Of a stretch of DNA of 64,000 nt, positions 1 through 11,110 are shown one piece after another; the stretch's first letter is position 1, and every line of letters begins with the position of its first letter. Source of the DNA: Dyadobacter soli (lineage in GTDB: Bacteria; Bacteroidota; Bacteroidia; Cytophagales; Spirosomataceae); the NCBI RefSeq assembly GCF_900101885.1, contig NZ_FNAN01000010.1, positions 62,001 to 126,000 on the forward strand, read 5' to 3'. The position numbers and the translations under genes are program-made. The notes below the pieces were generated by a model, which had not been told where the DNA came from, ran no database searches, and saw only the letters and a program-made list of their open reading frames with translations.

Positions 1-496
1 TGATATTAGTAAGCTAATAAAATTAGTTAGTACTATAAAGGAAAAGTACAATCTGGAAGTGATCCTGGAACCCGGCTCAGCCATCGCCTGGCGCACCGGA
101 ATTCTGTACACGACAGTACTGGATGTGCTCGACAGCCAGGGCATCGACGTAGCCATTCTGGACACCTCTTTCGCCGCCCATATGCCCGACACCCTGGAGA
201 TGCCTTACAAGCCTGCGATACGTGGCGCGCACCAGGAGCCGGTCGCAGGAAAACCGACGTACAGACTAGGTGGAATGACCTGCCTCGCAGGCGACTACAT
301 GGGCGACTACTCGTTCGACAAGCCGCTCGAAATTGGGGATAAAATCATATTTGAGGATATGATCCACTATACCATGGTGAAGACTACAACATTTAACGGT
401 GTTAATTTACCTTCCATCGGGATATGGAAAACTGACCAGGAATTTCGACTCGTACGCTCGTACGGCTACGAAAGTTTCAAGGACAGGTTATCGTAG
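1..496 (+). CDS. nspC: Carboxynorspermidine/carboxyspermidine decarboxylase, C-terminal part (5' end outside window)
   Basis: The frame is open from the left edge and ends at TAG 494-496, giving 164 visible residues of a family usually near 380. The family is a PLP enzyme of the alanine-racemase fold that decarboxylates carboxy(nor)spermidine, the last step of the spermidine route used by most Bacteroidota. Visible signatures are EPGSAIAW near residue 21, which matches the EPGxA substrate/PLP segment, and a TCLAGDYMGDYSF segment matching the family's cysteine-containing CxxGD stretch. The GTG at 59 is an internal codon, not a start, because homologous sequence continues upstream. The first 60 bases are much more AT-rich than the rest of the gene. 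It converges with the PIG-L gene. Confidence 0.88.
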   Translation, partial: DISKLIKLVSTIKEKYNLEVILEPGSAIAWRTGILYTTVLDVLDSQGIDVAILDTSFAAHMPDTLEMPYKPAIRGAHQEPVAGKPTYRLGGMTCLAGDYMGDYSFDKPLEIGDKIIFEDMIHYTMVKTTTFNGVNLPSIGIWKTDQEFRLVRSYGYESFKDRLS

Positions 497-560
497 TAAG
501 AGTAAACGGATTTGTGAGTGTCGGTTACTTGTTGCCTGAACGAGTTCTCGGAAAAATTAT

Positions 561-645
561 AATGATTGAATGACCGAATGATTGAATGATTGAATAATTT
601 TTCTCTGGATACTATTCAATCATTCCATCATTCAATCATTCAAAA
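561..645. repeat. Inverted pair of 8-nt tandem repeats (ATTGAATG family)
   Basis: The left arm (561-596) is built of imperfect ATTGAATG units and the right arm (613-645) of the complementary CATTCAAT units, with about 16 nt between. The two arms can form a long, nearly perfect hairpin between the convergent nspC and PIG-L genes, so it may act as a bidirectional terminator. The same 8-nt unit recurs at 8634-8664 and 63591-63630. Confidence 0.75.
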
Positions 646-648
646 TTC

Positions 649-1551
649 CTATCGCGGCAGCATCGGAAACAGCCGTCTCACCTCCTCGGCAGAGGGCTGT
701 TTTCCATATTCTGTGATCTCGAAAACTTCCACATATTTCACCTTTTCTGATTTCTCCGCACCGTACCATTTGTCGAGGGATGCCTTGATTTCCGGGGTTA
801 CTGATGAGCGTCTTTCCATGGATGTGAAGAGCCATTTTTTGCGTTCCGCGACATCTTTGGGAACATTAGCAAGATCGCCATTTGTCCAAGGGAGCCACTC
901 ATAAAATTGGGAAACGTGTGCGTCCAGTCCATCCACTTTTTTAGCAAGGGTTTCGGTGAGATCGATCGCAATATCGGGGCGGAATGGGTTGGGTCTTTGG
1001 AAACGGTCGCGGAAATAGAGGAATACCGGGTTTTTGGTGAGCGGAGGAACGCTGCTTAAAATATTGGGCACAATGACCAGATATGCAGCATCTTGCACGA
1101 CCACGCCCGTGTTGCGGTGATCGGGGTGGTAATCGTTCGTGCGCGGGGCAATGACTACGTCCGCATTCCATTCACGGATTTTACGTATCACGGCCAGGCG
1201 GTTTTCGAGGGTAGGGAAGAGCTCGCCGTCGTGGTTGTCGAGAATGTCGTATTGGATTCCCCAGCGGCGTGCAGCTTCCTGTGCTTCCTTGTAACGGCGA
1301 TTAGCCAATTCTCCGCCGCCGATGTCCTGGTGGCCTTTGTCGCCATTCGTAAGCGAAACGAATTTCACTTTGTGGCCCATGGAAGCGTAAATGGAGGCCA
1401 CGCCCCCGGCACCCAGGTCGCAGTCGTCGGGGTGGGCACCGAATACGATAATGTTGAGTGTTTTCTTCGAATCGTTCGATTGTTGCGCCCAGGAAGCGGT
1501 TATGCAAAATAGCAATGCGGGAAGGAAAAGTAGCTTTCTGATCATTTTCAT
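649..1551 (-). CDS. Secreted PIG-L/LmbE-family zinc deacetylase
   Basis: The 300-residue protein starts with an N-terminal signal peptide (residues 1-22, cleavage after a SWA-Q type site). The PIG-L metal-binding motif AHPDD lies near residue 39 and a second HPDH motif near residue 142, as in N-acetylglucosaminyl deacetylases of the LmbE/MshB fold. Family members remove N-acetyl groups from GlcNAc-containing substrates using zinc. The signal peptide implies periplasmic or surface action; the substrate cannot be inferred. It is transcribed divergently from pyrG and converges with nspC across the repeat hairpin. Confidence 0.87.
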   Translation of the reverse strand: MKMIRKLLFLPALLFCITASWAQQSNDSKKTLNIIVFGAHPDDCDLGAGGVASIYASMGHKVKFVSLTNGDKGHQDIGGGELANRRYKEAQEAARRWGIQYDILDNHDGELFPTLENRLAVIRKIREWNADVVIAPRTNDYHPDHRNTGVVVQDAAYLVIVPNILSSVPPLTKNPVFLYFRDRFQRPNPFRPDIAIDLTETLAKKVDGLDAHVSQFYEWLPWTNGDLANVPKDVAERKKWLFTSMERRSSVTPEIKASLDKWYGAEKSEKVKYVEVFEITEYGKQPSAEEVRRLFPMLPR

Positions 1552-1698
1552 TAAGGTTTTTAAGGTTTAGAACAAGCGCAAAATAGAAATTAAATATTTG
1601 AAAAAATTATATTTGATAACCTGCCAGACAGCCAGGGGCTTATTGTGTTCCAGCCAAATATTTAAACAGGCCCCGCTTAGATTCTTCTAATAATCCTG

Positions 1699-1706
1699 TA
1701 TCTTTG
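1699..1706 (+). promoter_or_regulatory. Bacteroidota-type -7 promoter element for pyrG
   Basis: TATCTTTG fits the TAnnTTTG -7 consensus of the Bacteroidota primary sigma factor. It lies 33 bp before the ATG at 1740. Transcription would begin near 1711, which rules out the in-frame TTG at 1704 as the translation start. Confidence 0.6.
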
Positions 1707-1739
1707 TATCCCGTAATCATAGAAAAACAGCAAAGTCTT

Positions 1740-3404
<1,665 letters not shown>

Positions 3405-3439
3405 TCACATTTTAAGGCCTGTTAAGCGAAAAAACTTGT

Positions 3440-3447
3440 TACCTTTG
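3440..3447 (+). promoter_or_regulatory. Bacteroidota-type -7 promoter element for yidC
   Basis: TACCTTTG matches TAnnTTTG exactly and lies 44 bp before the yidC ATG, in the 87-bp gap after pyrG. Confidence 0.55.
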
Positions 3448-3491
3448 CCGCCTTACAAGCGGTATGTTATTTCAATAATTTAAAGTAAATA

Positions 3492-5300
3492 ATGGATAAA
3501 AATTTTGTAATCGGCCTGGTCTTGATCATGCTGATGCTGATAGGCTACCAGGTACTGGTTCCGAAACCTGTGGAACCAACCCCGGTAGCGGAGGTGAAGA
3601 AGGAGGCTGCCAGGCCCGCATCTGTCACTTCGGATACCACCCAAAAATCCTCACAATCAGTTGATTCCCTAGCAATTCCTCAAAAGGACCTGGTGATCGA
3701 AACAAAGGACGCCCGCGTGGTTTTTACCAACAAGGGTGGGGTAATGAAAGAGGTAATGTTGAAAAACTACAAAACCTACGATCAGAAACCGCTTTACCTG
3801 ATTGCCGATAAGCACAACAACTTCCAGATCGACCTGCCGACGCAAACCGGCGACGTGAGGCTGACAAACCAGACCTTCACGACCGACGCGCAGGACCGTA
3901 CATTGGCTGAAAAAGATTCGGCGGTGATCACTTACCGTACGACGCTTAAAAATAATCAGACGGTTGAGCAGACTTACATTGTTCGCGGTACAGGTTATGT
4001 GATCGATTACGGTATCAAAGCCAGCGGCGCACTGCCGGCCAACAAGGCGGTAGAGTTCCATTGGGACAACGACCTGCTGCAACTGGAAAACGATATGAAG
4101 AAAAACCGTGAGGTGGTTACCGTTAACTACTACACGGACGAGCTGAAAAGCCTTCCTACGAGCCCTACTGCCAACGAAGAGGAGAAAACGGCAGACCCGG
4201 TGAAGTGGTTTACCATTAAACACAAATACTTCCTGGCAGGTCTGATCGCCGAAAAATCACCGCTCACCAACGTTACCATGCATGCGAACGTGAATGTGGA
4301 GGACTCGGTGATCGTGAAAAACATGAACATCTTCGCGGGCATTCCGACGGCTGCGGTACAAAAAGGGGAGGCCAACTTCCAGTTTTACCTCGGACCGAAC
4401 GAATACCACATTGTAGATAAAGTAAAAGCAGAGAATTTCGATCAGAACGTATACCTCGGTTACGCATTCCTGAAACCGATCAACAAGTTCTTCCTCGTTC
4501 CGCTTTTCAACCTGATCGAAGGATTTGTGAGCAACTATGGCTTGCTGATCATCCTTTTGGTATTGTTTGTAAAAACATTGCTCACGCCGCTGACCTACAA
4601 ATCGTACATCAGCATGGCGAAAATGCGTATCCTGGGCCCGGAACTCGAACAGATCCGCGAGCAGAACAAGGATGACGTTGCGAAGCAGCAGCAGGAGCAA
4701 ATGAAGCTTTACCAGCAGGTAGGCGTGAGCCCGCTCAGCGGATGCGTGCCCGTACTTGCGACGATGCCGATCCTGTTCTCGCTCTTCTTCCTCTTCCCGA
4801 ACCTGATCGAGCTGCGCCAGCAATCGTTCCTGTGGGCAAGCGATCTTTCGACCTACGATTCGTTCTTCAAGCTGCCATTCAATGTGCCTTTCGGCATCGG
4901 TAACCACGTCAGCTTGTTCACGATCCTGATGACGGCTTCCAGCATTGGTTACGCCTACTACAACAACCAGAACACGCCAACGCAGCCAGGACCGGTGAAT
5001 ATGAAGGCGCTCGGTTATGTAATGCCGCTGATGTTCATGTTCATCCTGAACTCGTTCCCGGCTGGTTTGACGTTCTATTATTTTGTTTCAAACATCGTGA
5101 CTATCGCGCAGCAGCTGTTGATCAAACGTTTTGTTAATGAGGATAAAATCAAAAATATCCTTGAAGAGAACCGTAAGAAAAACGCCACCGGCGAGAAGAA
5201 GCAGAACAAATTCCAGAAATATCTCGAAAAGTCGTTGCAGGCTGCGGAAGAGGCGAAAAAGAAACAGGCTGACTTAGAGAAAAAGACGAAAAAGAAATAA
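3492..5300 (+). CDS. yidC: Membrane protein insertase YidC
   Basis: The 602-residue protein has the YidC/Oxa1/Alb3 layout that inserts and folds inner-membrane proteins with or without SecYEG. TM1 is at about residues 5-20. A large periplasmic beta domain spans about 60-330. The conserved insertase core follows, with membrane helices at about 350-375, 415-440, 475-495 and 515-545, and a lysine-rich cytoplasmic tail of about 50 residues. The long Lys/Glu tail (EEAKKKQADLEKKTKKK) is typical of Bacteroidota YidC and may contact ribosomes. The gene ends just before an intrinsic terminator. Confidence 0.97.
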   Translation: MDKNFVIGLVLIMLMLIGYQVLVPKPVEPTPVAEVKKEAARPASVTSDTTQKSSQSVDSLAIPQKDLVIETKDARVVFTNKGGVMKEVMLKNYKTYDQKPLYLIADKHNNFQIDLPTQTGDVRLTNQTFTTDAQDRTLAEKDSAVITYRTTLKNNQTVEQTYIVRGTGYVIDYGIKASGALPANKAVEFHWDNDLLQLENDMKKNREVVTVNYYTDELKSLPTSPTANEEEKTADPVKWFTIKHKYFLAGLIAEKSPLTNVTMHANVNVEDSVIVKNMNIFAGIPTAAVQKGEANFQFYLGPNEYHIVDKVKAENFDQNVYLGYAFLKPINKFFLVPLFNLIEGFVSNYGLLIILLVLFVKTLLTPLTYKSYISMAKMRILGPELEQIREQNKDDVAKQQQEQMKLYQQVGVSPLSGCVPVLATMPILFSLFFLFPNLIELRQQSFLWASDLSTYDSFFKLPFNVPFGIGNHVSLFTILMTASSIGYAYYNNQNTPTQPGPVNMKALGYVMPLMFMFILNSFPAGLTFYYFVSNIVTIAQQLLIKRFVNEDKIKNILEENRKKNATGEKKQNKFQKYLEKSLQAAEEAKKKQADLEKKTKKK

Positions 5301-5327
5301 AAGCTTTTTCAGATCGTAATTAATAAA

Positions 5328-5362
5328 GGGCAATGTTCCATTGGGATATTGCCCGTTTTTTT
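5328..5362 (+). terminator. Intrinsic terminator after yidC
   Basis: A 7-bp stem GGGCAAT/ATTGCCC with a 13-nt loop is followed by GTTTTTTT, 28 nt after the yidC stop. Confidence 0.85.
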
Positions 5363-5421
5363 CCATTTTAGGTTGATTTTTGCAGCCAGAAGATCACCAC
5401 AATCTTGACCCCGAAATCCTG

Positions 5422-7125
5422 ATGAAAGTTATCTTTTTTTTGATTTTGACAGTTCATATCGGTTTGTATCAGCCGTCGTTCGGGCAGGCTAATGCTCAGA
5501 CGGAAAGCAGGTACCGGTCGGCCCTGGCAGATTACAAACAAGGTAAGTACGCCGCGGCGATGCAGAAATTCTATCCCATGACGAGCGTGAATGCGAAAAC
5601 GGCCTATTCGCCCTATGCGCATTACTATTACGCGCTGAGCGCGTACCAGCTGAAACGCTACAAGGACGCGAAGCCGATGCTGCTGCAATTGCAAAGCCGG
5701 TACCCCGGTTGGAATAAGATCAATGATGTGTATTACCTGCTTGGGGCGGTTAGCTTCGAGAACGGGCAGCTCAACGAAGGCCTCGATCAGTTGGCAAGGA
5801 TCAAAGAATCAGGCCTGAACAAGGACGTGCAGGCATTGAAACAGCACCATCTGGCGTCGATTACCGACTTTCTGAAACTCAAAGACCTGCAAAAACAATA
5901 TCCATCTGACCGCGACATTGCATTGATGGTGTACCAATCCATCCAATCCACACGCACGCCTGCACAGGGCGACCTCGCGTATGCGGAGCAGCTCGACAAG
6001 CAGTTCAAATTTAAAAAGAGTGAAAAGGTAGAAGAGGCGCCGAAACGCAGCGCGCCGAAGTCGGATACACAATGGACGAAAGGGTACCTGGATGTGGCGG
6101 TGCTGCTTCCCTTCCGCCTGGATGAGTTCAGCACTTCCAAACGCCGTTCGAACCAGTTTGCATATGATTACTATCTCGGGTTAACAGTGGCCAAAGAGCA
6201 GCTGCAAATGGAAGGAATCACCGTTAACCTGTGGGCTTACGATGTTAGCAACGATGCGAAAAGTATGCAGGGCATCGCGGATAACAAAAACTTCCAGCTT
6301 TCGGATATGGTCATCGGCCCGTTGTATGCCGGTTCATTCGATGTGGCGGCCGATTTTGTTTCCGGAAGCAATGCGATTATGCTCAACCCGCTGTCCACCG
6401 ACGCCAGCCTGATGAAAAGCGGGAACATTTACCTCGGGCATCCATCCATTACCTTCCAAACTCAGAGAGCTGCGCAATGGATGCGGAGTCTTTCGCCGGG
6501 ACTTAACACTGTGATTTACTACGGAAACACCGTTAAGGACTCTGCGATGGCCGCTTCCTACGCCGCCGAATGGAAAGCGAAAGGAGGGAAGGTAACTTCG
6601 ATCACCAAAATTCAGCCCGACCGTGAGTCGCTGGAAAGTATGGTGCCTTCATTTGAAACCAACAAACCGGCGCATATTGCATTGTTTTCGTCGGACGGAG
6701 AATCGGGCGGGAACCTGATCGAAGTCCTGAACAGCCGAAAATTGAACACCCTGCCGGTTGTAGCTACTTCGACGAGTTTCAATGCCCAGCAATCACGGTT
6801 GTCGCGCTACGGTGCGCGTTTGTCGCTCATCGACGCCGATTATGTGGATCGGGAGAAAGAAACGATCCGGCAGTTCCAGAAAAATTATTACAACAAAACC
6901 AGCACATTCCCTTCGGTATATTCCTACCAGGGTTACGACCAGCTTCTGTTTTTTGCAAGAATGCTTTCCAAATACAAGGACAAGCTACCGTCCGGTCTGC
7001 AATCGCGGAAATACGGCAGTGAAGAATACCTGCTTTCGGGCTTTGATTATACCAAATCGAATGAAAACCAGATTACCCCTGTCCTCAAATACAGCGGCTC
7101 CAAATGGGTGCCGGTGGACAAATAG
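5422..7125 (+). CDS. Exported TPR plus periplasmic-binding-fold protein (LpoA/ABC-SBP-like)
   Basis: The 567-residue protein has a signal peptide of about 22 residues ([20 protein letters not shown], then GQA). The first ~200 residues are helical and TPR-like, with repeated [21 protein letters not shown] units. From about residue 210 it becomes a type I periplasmic-binding fold, starting at [15 protein letters not shown] and passing through a VIGPLYAG segment. The combination resembles the PBP activator LpoA and the receptor family of branched-chain amino-acid ABC systems. No permease or ATPase gene is adjacent, so transport is not supported; a role in envelope or peptidoglycan processes is an inference. 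ATG 5422 is chosen over a TTG at 5380 because it begins the signal peptide. hemL follows after 20 bp. Confidence 0.75.
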   Translation: MKVIFFLILTVHIGLYQPSFGQANAQTESRYRSALADYKQGKYAAAMQKFYPMTSVNAKTAYSPYAHYYYALSAYQLKRYKDAKPMLLQLQSRYPGWNKINDVYYLLGAVSFENGQLNEGLDQLARIKESGLNKDVQALKQHHLASITDFLKLKDLQKQYPSDRDIALMVYQSIQSTRTPAQGDLAYAEQLDKQFKFKKSEKVEEAPKRSAPKSDTQWTKGYLDVAVLLPFRLDEFSTSKRRSNQFAYDYYLGLTVAKEQLQMEGITVNLWAYDVSNDAKSMQGIADNKNFQLSDMVIGPLYAGSFDVAADFVSGSNAIMLNPLSTDASLMKSGNIYLGHPSITFQTQRAAQWMRSLSPGLNTVIYYGNTVKDSAMAASYAAEWKAKGGKVTSITKIQPDRESLESMVPSFETNKPAHIALFSSDGESGGNLIEVLNSRKLNTLPVVATSTSFNAQQSRLSRYGARLSLIDADYVDREKETIRQFQKNYYNKTSTFPSVYSYQGYDQLLFFARMLSKYKDKLPSGLQSRKYGSEEYLLSGFDYTKSNENQITPVLKYSGSKWVPVDK

Positions 7126-7145
7126 TACCAACCTTTTTTAACAGA

Positions 7146-8438
7146 ATGAATACTTCCACAAGCCAGCAACTTTTCGAAAAAGCACAAAACTATATTCCCG
7201 GCGGCGTAAACTCGCCCGTACGCGCATTCCGCGCGGTAGGCGGCAACCCGATATTTGTCAAGTCGGCCAAGGGACCTTACATCTACGACGAGGACGGCAA
7301 CGAGTACATCGAGCTGATCAACTCCTGGGGGCCGATGATCCTCGGGCACGCGCATGAGCTGATCCAGAAGGCCGTTTCCGACGCCATTCAGCATTCATTT
7401 TCTTTCGGCGCTCCCACGCGCAGAGAGGTTGAGATCGCGGAACTGATTGTTTCGATGGTGCCTTCCATTGAAAAGGTGAGAATGGTCAATTCCGGTACCG
7501 AAGCCACAATGTCGGCCATACGCGTAGCACGCGGGTACACAGGGCGCGACAAGATCATCAAGTTCGAAGGCTGCTACCACGGCCACGGCGACAGCTTCCT
7601 GATCGCCGCCGGCAGCGGTGCCGTAACATTCGGTACACCGGACAGTCCCGGCGTGACCAAAGGCGTAGCCAACGACACATTAACCGCGCCCTACAACGAC
7701 CTCGAAGCCGTTCAACAACTCGTAGATGCCAACAAGGGCCAGATCGCCGCATTGATCCTCGAACCGGTTGTTGGTAACATGGGCTGCGTGTTACCCAAAG
7801 AAGGCTTTCTGCAAGGATTGCGCCGCATTTGCGACGAAGAAGGCATCGTACTGATCCTCGACGAAGTAATGACGGGCTTCCGCTTATCAAAGGGCGGCGC
7901 GCAGGAAAGATTCGGCATTACGCCCGATTTAACGACGTTAGGAAAGATAATCGGAGGTGGAATGCCCGTAGGAGCCTACGGCGGCAAAGCCGAGATCATG
8001 AACTACGTTTCGCCGGCCGGTCCGGTTTACCAGGCGGGGACGCTTTCGGGTAACCCTATTGCCATGGCGGCAGGCTACACCATGCTCACGTATCTGAACG
8101 AGCATCCGGAAGTTTATACGCAATTGGAAAATTCAGGCAGCAAGCTCGCCAATGGTTTCCGCAGCTCGATGGAGAAATTAGGTTTGAAATACACATTGAA
8201 CCAGATCGGTTCCATGTATACGCTGTTCTTTACGCCGAGTGCGGTGACGGATTTCCCTTCGGCGAAATCTTCGGATCTGCCGTTGTTCGGCAAGTATTTC
8301 CACGCGATGCTGAACCGAGGCATTTACATGGGACCCAGCCAGTTTGAAGCGATGTTCCTTTCAACCGCGCTGACCGATGCGCATTTGGAGCGAATTATCG
8401 CGGCGAATGAAGAGGCGTTGGTTGAGATAACAGCCTAA
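7146..8438 (+). CDS. hemL: Glutamate-1-semialdehyde 2,1-aminomutase
   Basis: The 430-residue class III aminotransferase-fold enzyme converts glutamate-1-semialdehyde to 5-aminolevulinate in the C5 route to tetrapyrroles. Seen: the N-terminal [19 protein letters not shown] segment, the [17 protein letters not shown] loop, the [11 protein letters not shown] cofactor aspartate region and the PLP lysine in [17 protein letters not shown]. The ATG at 7146 starts this family N-terminus. The gene is 20 bp downstream of the TPR/binding-fold gene and may be co-transcribed with it. The 3' side runs straight into a dispersed repeat. Confidence 0.97.
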   Translation: MNTSTSQQLFEKAQNYIPGGVNSPVRAFRAVGGNPIFVKSAKGPYIYDEDGNEYIELINSWGPMILGHAHELIQKAVSDAIQHSFSFGAPTRREVEIAELIVSMVPSIEKVRMVNSGTEATMSAIRVARGYTGRDKIIKFEGCYHGHGDSFLIAAGSGAVTFGTPDSPGVTKGVANDTLTAPYNDLEAVQQLVDANKGQIAALILEPVVGNMGCVLPKEGFLQGLRRICDEEGIVLILDEVMTGFRLSKGGAQERFGITPDLTTLGKIIGGGMPVGAYGGKAEIMNYVSPAGPVYQAGTLSGNPIAMAAGYTMLTYLNEHPEVYTQLENSGSKLANGFRSSMEKLGLKYTLNQIGSMYTLFFTPSAVTDFPSAKSSDLPLFGKYFHAMLNRGIYMGPSQFEAMFLSTALTDAHLERIIAANEEALVEITA

Positions 8439-8619
8439 TCGCGTAGCGATGTAATATTGGTAGCAATAGAAATGTTAGGTAGTGACGAAAATCCCGTCAG
8501 GGATGCAACAACAATAATAATGCGCTTGTTGCCGTCAAAGTATTGTTGTTACATGCCCAAGGGCATTTTCAAAATACGGCCACGTTCGTTTGCTACCAAT
8601 ATTACATGCCTAACGGCAT
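8439..8619. repeat. Dispersed micro-palindrome mosaic (copy 1)
   Basis: Four short palindromes occur in series: TCGC-GTA-GCGA (8439-8449), ATCCC-GTCA-GGGAT (8491-8504), ATGCCC-AA-GGGCAT (8553-8566) and ATGCC-TAAC-GGCAT (8606-8619). The first is followed by gtaatattggtagca and the last is preceded by its complement, gctaccaatattac. Three of the four recur, inverted and in permuted order, at 28891-29020. The mosaic begins directly at the hemL stop codon. Confidence 0.8.
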
Positions 8620-9682
8620 TCAATTGTCCGATTATTCAATCATTCAATCATTCACTCATTCAAAATTGAACCCGCGCCGCTACACCATCATCATCCCTGT
8701 CTACAACCGTCCTGACGAGTTGGAGGAACTACTCGGCTGTCTGGCTGTACAGACTTACAAGAACTTCGAAGTAGTAATCGTAGAAGACGGCTCGAAAATC
8801 AAGGCGGACGGGGTAGTGCAATCCTTTTCAGACAGGCTCGATATTCATTACCACTACAAAGAAAATGGTGGCCAGGGCTTTGCGCGTAACCAAGGTTTTG
8901 AACGTGCAGCGGGCGACTACTTTATATTGCTGGATTCGGATGCATTGATTGAGCCAAACTACCTTTCAATCGTCGAAAACCGGCTGAATACGGATTATGT
9001 GGATTTGTACGGCGGACCGGATACGGACCATCCTTCGTTTACGCCTATTCAAAAGGCCATTAGCTATTCTATGACTTCCGTGTTTACAACCGGGGGAATC
9101 AGGGGAAAGAAGAACAATATGGGCGGCACCTTCCACCCGCGGAGCTTCAATATGGGCCTCTCGCGTAAGGTGTGGGAGCGTACGGGCGGGTTCCTGACGA
9201 GCCGGATGGGAGAGGATATCCTGTTCAGCATCGCGGCGCTGCGGCTCGGTTTCAAATCCGCATTGATCCCCGAAGCATTCATTTACCACAAACGCCGTAC
9301 GCAATTCGGGGCGTTTTTCAGGCAACTGAAGTTCTTCGGACGCGCACGCATTAACATCGCCCGCTATTACCCCGACGAGCTAAAACTCGTGCATACATTC
9401 CCGTTACTATTCACGCTGGGTGTTTGCAGCATTCCGCTGTGGTACTTCATTTTCGAACCGTTCTTTTACCTCGGATTGTGGTTCCTGGGCATTTACATTG
9501 CATTGCTGTTCATCGATGCATTGCGTAAAACCAAGAGCGCTGAGGTAGCATTCCTTAGCATTGGAGCTGCATTCACACAGCTTTTCGGCTACGGGATCGG
9601 TTTTGTACAGGAAGGCTGGAAACGGCTTTGGGAAAACAAATCACACCGCGAGACGGGCGCGGCGATTGAGTATCCTTCTTGA
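8606..9682 (+). CDS. Family 2 glycosyltransferase, membrane-anchored
   Basis: The GT-A fold inverting glycosyltransferase starts its conserved core at YTIIIPVYNRPDELEELL, with the DxD-like metal site in LLDSDALIEP and a QGFARNQG segment. Two or three C-terminal hydrophobic helices (about residues 245-300) suggest attachment to the inner membrane. Such enzymes extend surface glycans; donor and acceptor are unknown. The start is uncertain: ATG 8606 lies inside a repeat palindrome and would translate the CATTCAAT repeat, while TTG 8666 begins just before the conserved core and avoids repeat DNA. It converges with a methyltransferase gene. Confidence 0.85.
   Translation: MPNGIQLSDYSIIQSFTHSKLNPRRYTIIIPVYNRPDELEELLGCLAVQTYKNFEVVIVEDGSKIKADGVVQSFSDRLDIHYHYKENGGQGFARNQGFERAAGDYFILLDSDALIEPNYLSIVENRLNTDYVDLYGGPDTDHPSFTPIQKAISYSMTSVFTTGGIRGKKNNMGGTFHPRSFNMGLSRKVWERTGGFLTSRMGEDILFSIAALRLGFKSALIPEAFIYHKRRTQFGAFFRQLKFFGRARINIARYYPDELKLVHTFPLLFTLGVCSIPLWYFIFEPFFYLGLWFLGIYIALLFIDALRKTKSAEVAFLSIGAAFTQLFGYGIGFVQEGWKRLWENKSHRETGAAIEYPS
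8634..8664. repeat. 8-nt tandem repeat (ATTCAATC family), single arm
   Basis: About four imperfect ATTCAATC units sit directly before the glycosyltransferase core. They belong to the same family as 561-645 and 63591-63630 and overlap the longest possible reading frame of the glycosyltransferase. Confidence 0.7.
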
Positions 9683-9683
9683 T

Positions 9684-9871
9684 GGAGTTTATGAGTTTAG
9701 AGTTTAGGGTTTATGAGTTTAGAGTTTATGAGTTTAGAGTGAAGTTTAAAGTCGAGAGCTTTATAGTTAATCATAAATCAAAGAGGCAGCTTCCCCCGAA
9801 ACTGCCTCTTTTACTTTTTACTCTAAACTCATAAACCCTTAACTCATAAACTCCTTAACTCATAAACTCAT
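9684..9871. repeat. Inverted arms of a GAGTTTATGAGTTTAGA-type tandem repeat
   Basis: The left arm (9684-9740) has tandem gagttta/tgagttta units. The right arm (9820-9871) has the complementary actcataaac units. They enclose an intrinsic terminator at 9781-9810, between convergent genes. Confidence 0.75.
9781..9815. terminator. Bidirectional intrinsic terminator
   Basis: A 9-bp stem AAGAGGCAG/CTGCCTCTT with a 12-nt loop is followed by a T-rich stretch on the plus strand. It serves the convergent glycosyltransferase and methyltransferase genes. Confidence 0.8.
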
Positions 9872-10638
9872 TTCTGACAGAAGTACACAATCTCTTCCCC
9901 AGGCAATGAATACCGCTGCACTTCTGCTTTCGTGAGTTCATCCATCACAAACCGGTCCTCGGTTACTTTGAAACCGCCCTTTTCGAGCTCGCGGCCGTAG
10001 TTGCGGCCGAAGAGGCGGAGGTGGTCGTTTTGGAGGAAATGCTTTTCGCGTTCCTTTGGATCGGTGATGGTCGGGTCTTCGTAGGTTACTTCGTATTTCA
10101 TGTCCTGCGGCGATTGGATCAATGCCCAGCCGCCCGGTTTGAGGACGCGGTGGAGTTCGCTCATGGCGAGAATATAGTCGTCTACGTGCTCCATGACGTG
10201 GTTACAAAAAGCCACGTCGAACGTATTGTCTTCGAAAGGGATCTGGTGAATGTCCATTTTCACCTTCGCGAGGGGCGATTCGATGTCTGCCGTAATGTAA
10301 TCCAGATTTTTCATCTGCTCGAAACGGTCGATGAAGCAGTATTCGGGCGCTACGTGCAGGACGCGGAGGTTGGCGGTGTAAAAATTGGTTTTCCGCTTCA
10401 TGTAAAGCGCCATCAGGCGGTGGCGTTCGAGCGACAAACAGCTGGGACACAATGCATTCTCGCGGCTCGACGTGTTGCGGCCGTAGGGGAGGAACTTGCG
10501 GTATTTGCTGTTGCACACCGGGCATTCCACCTTGTTGCCGATATAGAAGATGCTGAGTCCCCGCGCTGCCCAGTGTCCGACGAGTTGGAGGTAGGGACGC
10601 GGAATGTAGCGCAGAACTAAACTAATGATGGATTTCAT
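9868..10638 (-). CDS. Class I SAM-dependent methyltransferase with zinc-ribbon-like N-terminus
   Basis: The 256-residue protein has two CxxC pairs (CPVC near 39, CPSC near 64) that form a probable zinc knuckle ahead of a Rossmann methyltransferase domain. The SAM-binding strand is VLHVAPEYCFIDRF, and the Methyltransf_11-type core FDVAFCNHVMEHV leads into LHRVLKPGG. The product resembles glycan- or lipid-modifying methyltransferases. It faces a glycosyltransferase, which fits surface polysaccharide work, but the substrate is unknown. A second methyltransferase with an N-terminal cysteine cluster lies at 39521-40492. Confidence 0.82.
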   Translation of the reverse strand: MKSIISLVLRYIPRPYLQLVGHWAARGLSIFYIGNKVECPVCNSKYRKFLPYGRNTSSRENALCPSCLSLERHRLMALYMKRKTNFYTANLRVLHVAPEYCFIDRFEQMKNLDYITADIESPLAKVKMDIHQIPFEDNTFDVAFCNHVMEHVDDYILAMSELHRVLKPGGWALIQSPQDMKYEVTYEDPTITDPKEREKHFLQNDHLRLFGRNYGRELEKGGFKVTEDRFVMDELTKAEVQRYSLPGEEIVYFCQK

Positions 10639-10697
10639 TAAACCAATTAACTAAAAATTAATAATTTTAGGATCATAACATCGAATAGCCTGAATAA

Positions 10698-11075
10698 ATG
10701 ATCCCCTCGATTGACCCGAAACCACCTGGTAAGCGACTGATAAAAAGAATGTCGACACGCACGAAATGGATGATTCTCGCTCCATTAGGCTTGTTGCTGT
10801 TCAGTTTTGGTCTTACCGTGCTCAGCGAAGCGGCGCATCAGCGTCGGATCGGGGAGCCCACGCAGGTTTGGGTCGTGTTGGGCCTTTACAGCCTTGCATT
10901 AATCAATGGGGGCCTCATTATGTTCGGAGAAGCGCTCCGCTTCCGTATCCTGCTCGATGTCCGCCGCGAAACGCGCCGTAGTATGCGCCAGCTGCTGCGG
11001 AAGGTCAATCTGAAAGCTGCTTCCGGAAAACATAAATCCGGTAAAAAAGCAAAAAGCCCTACCAAAACAGATTGA
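10698..11075 (+). CDS. Small two-helix membrane protein, unrecognised
   Basis: The 125-residue protein has two predicted membrane helices (about 24-43 and 58-77) and a strongly basic tail rich in Lys and Arg (KHKSGKKAKSPTKTD). I do not recognise a family. The tail should face the cytoplasm by the positive-inside rule. It starts 60 bp from the divergent methyltransferase gene. Confidence 0.6.
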   Translation: MIPSIDPKPPGKRLIKRMSTRTKWMILAPLGLLLFSFGLTVLSEAAHQRRIGEPTQVWVVLGLYSLALINGGLIMFGEALRFRILLDVRRETRRSMRQLLRKVNLKAASGKHKSGKKAKSPTKTD

Positions 11076-11110
11076 CAGGACTAGTTGGATAACATTCCGA
11101 AGAGGCTCTA

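Noticed and set aside
561..645. CRISPR-like array of short repeats
   Set aside because: The units are 8 nt, contiguous and imperfect with no unique spacers, and no cas gene is present.
590..904. Plus-strand frame over the PIG-L gene
   Set aside because: It is antisense to a clear gene and begins in repeat DNA.
1704..1739. N-terminal extension of PyrG from TTG 1704
   Set aside because: It would start inside the promoter -7 element and adds residues not expected for the family.
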